Below, one piece after another: positions 26,730-34,821 of a stretch of DNA of 34,821 nucleotides. The notes under the pieces are model-generated. The model was given only the letters and a program-made list of their open reading frames with translations, was not told where the DNA came from and ran no database searches. Position 1 is the first letter of the stretch; each line of letters starts with the position of its first letter. Position numbers and translations under genes: made by a program. Source of the DNA: Clostridiales bacterium (GTDB lineage: Bacteria; Bacillota; Clostridia; Lachnospirales; Lachnospiraceae); assembly GCA_012518885.1 (NCBI GenBank), contig JAAYRG010000174.1:1-34821 (forward strand), written 5' to 3'.

Positions 26730-27305
26730 TTATATCCTCCCTTCTAACTTCTCCTTTAGTTTGATTTTGGCTCTTGATAAACGGCTCTTTACCGTACCTT
26801 CTTTTACATTCAATGCCTGGGCAATCTCCTTTATGGACATATCAAGGAAGTAAAAACATAGGATTACATCCTTATATTTACCTGGTAGTTCCATAACTGT
26901 TGCCCTTATAATTTTATTTGTTTCTTCTCTTTCTATATTGCTAATAAGGTCTTTAGCCTTTAGTGTTCTTTCATGGTGGTCGCTAATAGGAAAAACCCTT
27001 CTAGTCCAAGCACTTTTTAAGTAGTCTTTGCTAGTATTGATGGTTATTCTAATTAGCCATGTTTTAATACTACTAGCACCTCTAAATGTGTCTAAGTTCT
27101 TGCTTACCTTTAGGAAAACATCTTGAAATACATCTTGGGCTACATCCTTATCTTTAACATACATGTAGGCCACTCTTAGGACATCATTGCCATAATCCTG
27201 AATTAAGGACTCAATCTCAAATTCTTCCTTATCTTTGCCTAGGCTAGTATCTTCATCACCATATAATATTTCTTCCTTGATTCTAGACTGATTATCCTCC
27301 TGCAT
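26730..27305 (-). CDS. ECF-type RNA polymerase sigma factor
   Basis: sigma2 DVLRVAYMYVKDKDVAQDVFQDVFLKVSKNLDTFRGASSIKTWLIRITINTSKDYLK; sigma4 LPGKYKDVILCFYFLDMSIKEIAQALNVKEGTVKSRLSRAKIKLKEKL. Confidence 0.95.
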   Translation of the reverse strand: MQEDNQSRIKEEILYGDEDTSLGKDKEEFEIESLIQDYGNDVLRVAYMYVKDKDVAQDVFQDVFLKVSKNLDTFRGASSIKTWLIRITINTSKDYLKSAWTRRVFPISDHHERTLKAKDLISNIEREETNKIIRATVMELPGKYKDVILCFYFLDMSIKEIAQALNVKEGTVKSRLSRAKIKLKEKLEGRI

Positions 27306-27324
27306 ATACTCTCTCCCTAATATA

Positions 27325-27354
27325 TTAGACGACCCATATTAAAAAAAGGTTAAG
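27325..27354 (-). promoter_or_regulatory. ECF-type promoter upstream of the ECF sigma gene
   Basis: Minus strand CTTAACC - N16 (TTTTTTTAATATGGGT) - CGTCTAAT: AAC -35, T-rich spacer, CGTC -10. Confidence 0.75.
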
Positions 27355-27379
27355 AATTTTGAAAAAATTATCATAAAAT

Positions 27380-28159
27380 TTATATTAGGCCAAAATCCTT
27401 AAGACCATAATATATTCCGTCATCATATATTGATTTAGTTTTATATCTTGCCCTTTTAAGTACATCGGGATAGGCATTACCCATTGCTATACCATATTCA
27501 ACATAGTCTAACATTTCCATATCATTATTGCTATCTCCAAAGGCATAGGTTTCCTTCTTATCTATACCTAAGTAGTCAAGCATTTTTTCTATTCCAACCG
27601 CCTTATTAGTTCCCTTTGGAACCATTTCAGCTACAGGTATACTAGAATGAACAATTACGTCATACTTTTGTCTAATTCCATCAAGTATGACACTCTTTTT
27701 ATTCATAGCAGCCGAAATCTTGTTATAGACAACTTCGTCCTCATCAAAAGACTTAAACTTTTCTATACCTACGGTTTCAACAATTCCCCTTATATGGGGA
27801 TCAATATTTAAATCCTTTGTTGCATCATAATAGACATATTCAGGGCCTTCTAGCACAAAGTCAATATTACCTTCATTTAATAAACTTATTATTTCTTTAG
27901 CCGTTTCCTTATTATCAACTATTTGAAAAATCTCTTTATTATCAAAGGATACATCTGCTCCTCCTGCCGCTATTATCCCCTTAAATCCTATATCTATTAA
28001 ATTCTGTGGGATAATAGCACGAGACCTACCAGTAGATAAAACAGGAATATGGTCATTCTCAAGTAACTTCTCTATAGCATCTATAGTAGACCTTGGTACG
28101 CCAATATCGTGAGCATATAAAGTTCCATCAATATCAAAAAAAACTATCTTTCTACCCAT
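27380..28159 (-). CDS. HAD family (Cof-type) phosphatase
   Basis: FFDIDGTLYAHD, PVLSTGRSRA, FGDSNNDMEMLDYVEYGIAMGNA. Confidence 0.93.
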   Translation of the reverse strand: MGRKIVFFDIDGTLYAHDIGVPRSTIDAIEKLLENDHIPVLSTGRSRAIIPQNLIDIGFKGIIAAGGADVSFDNKEIFQIVDNKETAKEIISLLNEGNIDFVLEGPEYVYYDATKDLNIDPHIRGIVETVGIEKFKSFDEDEVVYNKISAAMNKKSVILDGIRQKYDVIVHSSIPVAEMVPKGTNKAVGIEKMLDYLGIDKKETYAFGDSNNDMEMLDYVEYGIAMGNAYPDVLKRARYKTKSIYDDGIYYGLKDFGLI

Positions 28160-28259
28160 TCATACTCCCACTTTCTAATCTATTAATTTAATTTTACACT
28201 TAGGCTTTTAATCTATCAATAGGCCTGCTTAAATTTGAATTTTTTGTCACATTTTGTTG

Positions 28260-30017
28260 TTAAATAGTTTCCTTCTTTCGGTTACTCATCTCATACAAAC
28301 TATGGTAGATACCTCTTTTTTCCATCAGTTCGTCATGGCTTCCCTTTTCTTCAATTCCGTCTTCTGTTAATACAATTATATTCTCTGCATTACGTATAGT
28401 TGATAGACGGTGGGCAATAACAAATGTAGTCCTGTTCTTAGCAAGTTTTTCTAGAGACTCTTGAACTATCTTCTCGCTTTCATTATCTAGGGCTGATGTA
28501 GCCTCGTCAAAGATTAGGATTGGAGGATTCTTTAGGAAAACCCTAGCAATACTAAGTCTTTGCTTTTGTCCACCTGATAGCTTAACCCCTCTTTGACCTA
28601 TGTCTGTATTGTATCCATCAGGAAGTTCCATGATAAAGTCATGGGCATTGGCATTCTTAGCTGCTTCAATTATTTCTTCATCAGTTGCATCTAACTTACC
28701 ATACCTAATATTATCAGCAACTGTACCACTAAATAGATAAACATCTTGTTGAACTATACCTATATTATCTCTTAGGGATTTTAACTTTATATCTCTAATA
28801 TCAGTTCCGTCAAGGCTGATACTTCCGCTACTAACTTCATAGAACCTTGGTATTAGGTTACAAAGAGTTGTTTTACCAACTCCAGATGTTCCAACTAGGG
28901 CCAAGTATTCACCTGGTCTTACACTTAAGTTCAGGTTCTTAAACACATAGTCATCTGTCCCCTTATATTTAAAGGAAACATTCTTAAATTCAAAGCTTCC
29001 ATTAACATCCTTTAATTCTATTGCATCCTTCTTATCAACAATATCAGGCTCTTCGTTTAGGACTTCTAAGAAGCGGTCAAAACCAGTTATACCGTTTTGG
29101 AATTGTTCTGTAAAGTTAATTAACTTTCTCACAGGATCAATTATATTACCAATGTAGAGAAGGAATGTTATAAGGTCTGTTAAGACAATTATGTCCTTGG
29201 CTATAAAAAGGGCCCCACCAGCAACAACAGCAACATTCATTAGGTTAATAAAAAGGTTAAGACCTGAATGGAACCTTGCCATACACCAGTATGAGTTTCT
29301 CTTACTTTCAACAAAGTTATCGTTACCTTCACTAAACCTTTGAATCTCACGTTCTTCGTTAGCAAAGGATTTAACTACACGGATTCCAGATAAACTATCT
29401 TCTACTCCTGCGTTAATCTCCGCTATACGCTCCCTATTCTTACGGAAGGCATCCCTCATCTTCTTCCTAAGATTGTTTGCAAAGATAAACATCACAGGAA
29501 TAAATATAAAGATAATAAGGGTTAGGGGCACATTAACCTGTAGTAGAATTATAAAGGCACCAACAAACTTTATAATCGAAATAACAATATCCTCTGGACC
29601 ATGGTGGGATAGTTCTGTTATATCAAATAGGTCATTAGTTATTCTTGTTAAAAGTTGGCCTGTTTTTTGGTTATCATAATAATTGAAGGAAAGCTTTTGA
29701 TAGTGCTCAAAAATATCATTACGCATATCCCTCTCAATTAAGGTTCCCATTACATGGCCCTTATAGGTAACATAAAAGTTACTAGCATATTCTAGGGCTG
29801 CAAGGGCTAACATCAGGCCAATTAGTCCGATAATCTTTCTTATGGCCTCTGACATTTCATAATTAACTAGTACGTCATTGGTTATATATCTTACTATAAG
29901 CGGATATACAAGGGTTATCCCTGCTGCTATTAAAGCAAAGAACATATCTGCAAAGAATATCTTCTTATGGGGTTTATAGTAAGATATAAACTTCTTAAGT
30001 CTATTCATAAAAATCAT
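28260..30017 (-). CDS. ABC exporter, fused TM and ATP-binding domains (MsbA/LmrA-type)
   Basis: TM domain plus GTSGVGKTT Walker A, LSGGQKQRLSIARVFLKNPPILIFDEATSALD. Confidence 0.95.
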   Translation of the reverse strand: MIFMNRLKKFISYYKPHKKIFFADMFFALIAAGITLVYPLIVRYITNDVLVNYEMSEAIRKIIGLIGLMLALAALEYASNFYVTYKGHVMGTLIERDMRNDIFEHYQKLSFNYYDNQKTGQLLTRITNDLFDITELSHHGPEDIVISIIKFVGAFIILLQVNVPLTLIIFIFIPVMFIFANNLRKKMRDAFRKNRERIAEINAGVEDSLSGIRVVKSFANEEREIQRFSEGNDNFVESKRNSYWCMARFHSGLNLFINLMNVAVVAGGALFIAKDIIVLTDLITFLLYIGNIIDPVRKLINFTEQFQNGITGFDRFLEVLNEEPDIVDKKDAIELKDVNGSFEFKNVSFKYKGTDDYVFKNLNLSVRPGEYLALVGTSGVGKTTLCNLIPRFYEVSSGSISLDGTDIRDIKLKSLRDNIGIVQQDVYLFSGTVADNIRYGKLDATDEEIIEAAKNANAHDFIMELPDGYNTDIGQRGVKLSGGQKQRLSIARVFLKNPPILIFDEATSALDNESEKIVQESLEKLAKNRTTFVIAHRLSTIRNAENIIVLTEDGIEEKGSHDELMEKRGIYHSLYEMSNRKKETI

Positions 30018-30096
30018 TCTCCTAATCTAAGTAATATTACATTTATTGTCATTCTCGAAGATATATAGGTTATTATCTGCTTTAAAAATTCTTGTT

Positions 30097-30131
30097 CAAA
30101 AAAGGTTGCTGTTTATTATTAAACAACAACC
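30097..30131 (-). terminator. intrinsic terminator after pfkA
   Basis: Minus strand GGTTGTTGTTTAATAATAAACAGCAACC-TTTTTT. Confidence 0.88.
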
Positions 30132-30137
30132 CTAACT

Positions 30138-31115
30138 CTATCTTGATAACTTCTTAGACATTTCGTATAGGAACTGGTCAATATCCTTTTCCATACTTAA
30201 TGCCTCTTCGATATCATAATGAGTATATTCACCTTTTGTTAAAGCTACAACTCTATTAGTTTCTCCGTTTGTAAGTAACTCTGCTGCAAGGGCTCCCATA
30301 GCAGAACCACGAACTCTATCTGTACAGGTTGGGCTACCACCTCTTTGAATATGGCCTATTATAGTAGCACGAGTCTCAATACCAGTAGCTGCTTCGATTC
30401 TTTCTGCCATTTCATATGAATGGCCAATTCCTTCAGCATTGATAACTATGTGGTGCTTCTTACCAATCTTTCTCTTTTTAATGATTTCTTCAACTATTTG
30501 CTCTTCATCTATGTCGTATTTTCTTTCTGCCATTAAAATATCTTCAGCACCTGTTGCAATACCAGACCAAAGGGCAATAAAACCTGCATTCCTACCCATA
30601 ACTTCAATTATACTAACCCTTTCATGGGAAGTGGAAGTATCCCTAACCTTATCGATAGCTTCCATAGCAGTATTTACTGCTGTGTCAAAACCGATAGTAT
30701 AGTCAGTACAGTCAATATCAAGGTCAATTGTTCCTGGTACACAGATAGTATTAATACCCCTTCTTGCAAGTTGTTGGCCACCGCGGAAAGAACCGTCACC
30801 ACCAATTACAACTAGACCATCAATACCATGTTTTCTACAAATCTCTGCTCCCTTGTCTTGACCTTCTTTAGTCTTGAACTCTTCACTTCTTGCAGTATAT
30901 AGGATTGTACCACCTCTTTGGATTATATCTGATACACTATAGTCGTACATATCCACTATATCTTCATCAAGTAAACCATCAAAACCTCTTTTAATACCTT
31001 TTACCTTTTTTCCATTAGCAATAGCAGTTCTAACAACCGCACGTATTGCTGCATTCATTCCTGGAGCATCCCCACCGCTTGTTAGTATTCCTATTGTTTG
31101 AATCTTCTTTGCCAT
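30138..31115 (-). CDS. pfkA: ATP-dependent 6-phosphofructokinase
   Basis: IGILTSGGDAPGMNAAIRAVVR, GGDGSFRGG, PGTIDLDI, IEVMGRNAGFIA; RBS GGAGGAATATATA favours MAKKIQTIG start over 31130. Confidence 0.96.
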   Translation of the reverse strand: MAKKIQTIGILTSGGDAPGMNAAIRAVVRTAIANGKKVKGIKRGFDGLLDEDIVDMYDYSVSDIIQRGGTILYTARSEEFKTKEGQDKGAEICRKHGIDGLVVIGGDGSFRGGQQLARRGINTICVPGTIDLDIDCTDYTIGFDTAVNTAMEAIDKVRDTSTSHERVSIIEVMGRNAGFIALWSGIATGAEDILMAERKYDIDEEQIVEEIIKKRKIGKKHHIVINAEGIGHSYEMAERIEAATGIETRATIIGHIQRGGSPTCTDRVRGSAMGALAAELLTNGETNRVVALTKGEYTHYDIEEALSMEKDIDQFLYEMSKKLSR

Positions 31116-31141
31116 TATATATTCCTCCACTTTGTATACTT

Positions 31142-34100
31142 CTATATTTTTTTATCTGTGATTTGAATATTGCCTTCCCCATATTTTTCTTTTAAGATAC
31201 TTATTACTTCTGTACTAGCATCTATATTTCTTGTTGGCGGGCAAGGTTTTATTACCTTTTCTTCTTCAAGGTATATAGTTATATGGTCATTACCCTCATA
31301 ATCATTAATTAATTTATAAAAGTTACTTTCTTCACTTAAATACTGTTCCTTATTCTTAAACCTAATCCAAACTTCTTTTGGTATGTTGTTAAATAATATT
31401 AGGTCTTGGCAAATAAGCTTGGCTGGTTTTTCTTCTTCAACAGTTACCCTACCTCGTACAAAAACCTTTGCCTCCTCATTAATAAGGTGGCGGTAGGCCT
31501 CATACTGCCTTGGGAAAATAATAACTTCAACCACACCAACTGTATCCTCTATGGTTATAAAGGCCATTACCGAGTTGGTCCTTGTAGTCTTTCTAGTAAC
31601 CGAGGTTATTATTCCACCTATTGTTTCAAAGGCTCCATCCTTAACCTTTGGCTGGTTTGTAACATCATCTAATAGAAAGTCGCTTGACTTAACTGTAATA
31701 TTCTTATCTATTAATGAACTATAGCTCTCAAGCGGATGTCCACTAACATATATGCCAAGGACCTCCTTTTCAAAGGCTAGGATCTCTTCTTTTGAATATT
31801 CACCAACATCTGGATAGGTATCTTGAAACATGGTCTTTTGGTCATCTTCCATGAAATCAAAGAAGGACAACTGGCCAGATAAATGATTCTTCTTCTGGTC
31901 TGCTACTTCATCAAGAATCTGAACATAAACCATCATTAGTTGCTTTCTTGTACCAGGAAGGCTATCTAAGGCTCCTGCCTTAATGAAACTTTCAATTGTT
32001 CTTTTGTTTACTTCTTTTCCAGATAGTCTTGTAATAAAGTCTCTAAGGCTTGTAAATGGACCATTGTGCTCTCGCTCTAAGACTATATTATCAATTACTG
32101 ACTTTCCTAGTCCCTTAATAGCTGAGAGACCATAACGAATCTTCCCATTAGACACTGAGAAGCCACTTTCTCCTTCATTAATATCTGGAGGCACTATCTT
32201 AATACCCAGTTGTCTACAATGTTCAATATACTGGGCAACCTTACTAGAGTTGTCTATTACTGAGTTCATAAGGGCTGCCATAAACTCAACTGGGAAGTAG
32301 CACTTTAGGTAGGCTGTTTGGTAGGAAAGAACAGCATAAGCAGCCGCATGAGACTTGTTAAATGCATACTTAGCAAAGTCTGTCATCTCATCAAATATTT
32401 CATTGGCTACCTTTTCTGAAATCCCCTTAGATATACAACCTGGAATATTCTCTTCCTTATTGCCATACACAAAGTTCTTTCGCTCTTTTTCCATTACATC
32501 AAGCTTTTTCTTTGACATGGCCCTTCTAACTATGTCCGCACGGCCAAGACTATAGCCTGCTAGGTCCCTAAATATTTGGATAACCTGTTCTTGGTAAACA
32601 ATACAACCATAGGTTGTAGAAAGGATATGCTCAAGTTCCTTACATTCATATGTAACAGCCTTTGGATTGCTTTTACCCATGATATATTTAGGTATAAAGT
32701 CCATTGGGCCTGGACGATATAGGGCAATTCCTGCAATAATATCTTCCAAACAACCTGGCCTTAGGGTTTTCATGAAACTTGTCATACCACTACTTTCTAA
32801 TTGGAAAACCCCCATAGTTTTCCCATTAGAAATCATATCATATACTTTATCGTCATCAAAGCCAATTTGGTCAATATTAATTTGATTGTTTTTGTCTAAA
32901 TTCCTATTAGCTAGGTTTAAGGCATTTTGGATAACAGTTAAGGTCCTTAGACCTAAAAAGTCCATCTTAAGAAGACCAAGCTCTTCTAGTGTAGTCATAG
33001 GAAACTGGGTTGTTACTGCCCCATCAGAAGACCTGGCTAGGGGAACATATTCAACTATAGGTTCCTTACTAATTACTACCCCAGCTGCATGGGTAGAAGA
33101 ATGTCTAGGAAGTCCTTCAAGACGTAAAGACATATCAATTAAGAACTTAATCTCTTCATCACTATTGTAAGTATCCCTAAGTTCTGGGTTAATCTCTAAG
33201 GCCTTCTTAATTGTAATTCCAATCTCTTGTGGAATCATCTTGGCCACTTGGTCTACTATAGAATAGCTAAGGTCAAGGGCCCTTCCTACATCCCTAATAA
33301 CAGCTCTTGCTGCCATTGTACCAAAGGTAATAATTTGGGCTACCTTTTCTTTGCCATACTTTCTAACAACGTAGTCAATAACTTCTTGTCTTCTTTCATA
33401 GCAAAAATCTATATCAATATCAGGCATGGTTACACGTTCAGGATTAAGGAAACGTTCAAAAAGTAGGTTATACTTTAAGGGGTCAATATTAGTAATTCCA
33501 AGAGAGTAGGCTACTAATGAACCTGCAGCACTTCCCCTTCCTGGTCCAACCATAATATCATTATCTTTAGCGTATTTTATAAAGTCCCAAACAATAAGAA
33601 AGTAGTCTACAAATCCCATATCTGAGATGGTTTTAATTTCATAGTCTAATCTTTCCTGGATATCAACTGTAATTTCCTTATATTTTGTCCTTAAGCCTTC
33701 ATTACACAGGTGCCTTAAATAGTCTAGGGCTGTGTAATTATTTGGTACATCAAACTTTGGTAGCTTGTATTCACCAAATGTAATATCTACATTACACCTA
33801 TCTGCTATTTTCTGAGTGTTAGAAAGAGCCTCCTTGGCATAGGGAAATAGCTCATACATCTGCTCTGGTGACTTTAAGAAGTACTGTCCACCTTCATAGC
33901 GCATCCTATCTTCATCTGACACCTTCTTCTGGGTCTGTATACATAACAAGATGTCATGGGCTTCAGCATCTTCCTCATAGGTATAATGGACGTCATTAGT
34001 TACAACAAGGGGAAGTCCTGTCTCTTGGCTAAGCTTTAGTAGCCTTTGGTTAACATCCCTTTGTTCTGGTATATAGTGGTCTTGGAGTTCTAAGAAGAAG

Positions 34101-34609
34101 TTGCCTTCTCCAAAAATCTCATTAAGCCTAAGGGCAGCCTTCTTCCCTTCATCATATAGGCCCCTCCTTAAATTAGAAGCAACCTCTCCACCAAGACATG
34201 CACTTAGGGCTATGATTCCCTCACTATACTCCTCTAAAACCTCATAGTCTACCCTAGGCTTATAGTAGAAACCTTCAACATATCCTAGAGAAACTATCTT
34301 CATCAGGTTCTGGTAACCTGTATTGTTTTCTGCAAGTAGGACTAGGTGGTAGTACCTATCCTCTGATGCCCCAGGTTCTCTATCATACCTAGACTTTGGA
34401 GCAACATAGACCTCGCATCCTAAGACTGGACGAACACCATGTTTCTTACAGGCACGATAAAAATCAATTACACCAAACATCTCTCCGTGGTCTGTAATCG
34501 CAATACTATCCATCCCAAGTTCCTTGGCCCTTGCTACCATTTCATCTATTTTGCCTGAACCATCTAATAAGCTATATTCTGTATGTAAATGTAAATGAGT
34601 AAATTTCAT
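31142..34609 (-). CDS. dnaE: DNA polymerase III subunit alpha
   Basis: PHP domain MKFTHLHLHTEYSLLDGSGKI; VGPGRGSAAGSLVAYSLGI; PDIDIDFCYERRQEVIDYV; FNKSHAAAYAVLSYQTAYLK; OB domain. RBS AGAAGGAATGAGGATT favours MKFTH start over 34681. Confidence 0.97.
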   Translation of the reverse strand: MKFTHLHLHTEYSLLDGSGKIDEMVARAKELGMDSIAITDHGEMFGVIDFYRACKKHGVRPVLGCEVYVAPKSRYDREPGASEDRYYHLVLLAENNTGYQNLMKIVSLGYVEGFYYKPRVDYEVLEEYSEGIIALSACLGGEVASNLRRGLYDEGKKAALRLNEIFGEGNFFLELQDHYIPEQRDVNQRLLKLSQETGLPLVVTNDVHYTYEEDAEAHDILLCIQTQKKVSDEDRMRYEGGQYFLKSPEQMYELFPYAKEALSNTQKIADRCNVDITFGEYKLPKFDVPNNYTALDYLRHLCNEGLRTKYKEITVDIQERLDYEIKTISDMGFVDYFLIVWDFIKYAKDNDIMVGPGRGSAAGSLVAYSLGITNIDPLKYNLLFERFLNPERVTMPDIDIDFCYERRQEVIDYVVRKYGKEKVAQIITFGTMAARAVIRDVGRALDLSYSIVDQVAKMIPQEIGITIKKALEINPELRDTYNSDEEIKFLIDMSLRLEGLPRHSSTHAAGVVISKEPIVEYVPLARSSDGAVTTQFPMTTLEELGLLKMDFLGLRTLTVIQNALNLANRNLDKNNQINIDQIGFDDDKVYDMISNGKTMGVFQLESSGMTSFMKTLRPGCLEDIIAGIALYRPGPMDFIPKYIMGKSNPKAVTYECKELEHILSTTYGCIVYQEQVIQIFRDLAGYSLGRADIVRRAMSKKKLDVMEKERKNFVYGNKEENIPGCISKGISEKVANEIFDEMTDFAKYAFNKSHAAAYAVLSYQTAYLKCYFPVEFMAALMNSVIDNSSKVAQYIEHCRQLGIKIVPPDINEGESGFSVSNGKIRYGLSAIKGLGKSVIDNIVLEREHNGPFTSLRDFITRLSGKEVNKRTIESFIKAGALDSLPGTRKQLMMVYVQILDEVADQKKNHLSGQLSFFDFMEDDQKTMFQDTYPDVGEYSKEEILAFEKEVLGIYVSGHPLESYSSLIDKNITVKSSDFLLDDVTNQPKVKDGAFETIGGIITSVTRKTTRTNSVMAFITIEDTVGVVEVIIFPRQYEAYRHLINEEAKVFVRGRVTVEEEKPAKLICQDLILFNNIPKEVWIRFKNKEQYLSEESNFYKLINDYEGNDHITIYLEEEKVIKPCPPTRNIDASTEVISILKEKYGEGNIQITDKKI

Positions 34610-34821
34610 AATCCTCATTCCTTCTAAATCGAGTCTATTAAAAGTTGTTAATAGATTAACATAAAGTATAAATATTTTCATTATTAGAATAAATATTAAT
34701 AATTTTACATACTAATCTATACATCTATACATTATAACATAATTCTTACAATAAGTATAAGATTATTAATGGTATTTTGTCATTTTATAAATGGAATAAA
34801 TTTAAAGTAAAAAAAGCCCCC

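Noticed and set aside
31406-33466. Several + strand ORFs opposite dnaE
   Set aside because: Antisense shadow ORFs; dnaE motifs are intact on the minus strand.
34811-34821. aaaaaagccccc at the window end
   Set aside because: Probably part of a terminator cut by the window edge; cannot be assessed.

Overview
This 34.8-kb window looks like a low-GC Firmicutes (Clostridia, Lachnospirales-like) chromosome, mostly core and metabolic genes with good synteny. Contents left to right: a tRNA-Leu with anticodon AAG (minus); an acyl-CoA thioesterase; small proteins; a three-gene sensory cassette (membrane-anchored sugar-binding protein, YesM-like histidine kinase, YesN-like AraC response regulator) beside a ribose/galactose-type ABC importer with two paralogous permeases; a leaderless choice-of-anchor-A-like protein with Pro/Glu/Cys repeats; infC-rpmI-rplT behind an L20-type attenuator leader; an M50-like membrane protease; prfC; thrS with a T-box riboswitch; a flotillin; an aldehyde dehydrogenase; sfsA; an Asp/Phe-rich single-TM protein; an unlisted 54-aa ORF; an ECF sigma / anti-sigma / ZIP transporter operon with a readable ECF-type promoter; a HAD phosphatase; an ABC exporter; pfkA; and dnaE. 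I see no CRISPR array, transposase, prophage or defence island. The most interesting items are the A34 tRNA-Leu, the secretion-signal-less choice-of-anchor protein, the anchored-SBP/HK/RR sensor, the palindrome-rich leader of the acidic protein, the ECF-ZIP operon and the 54-aa ORF. All family calls come from reading motifs by eye; no database search was run.
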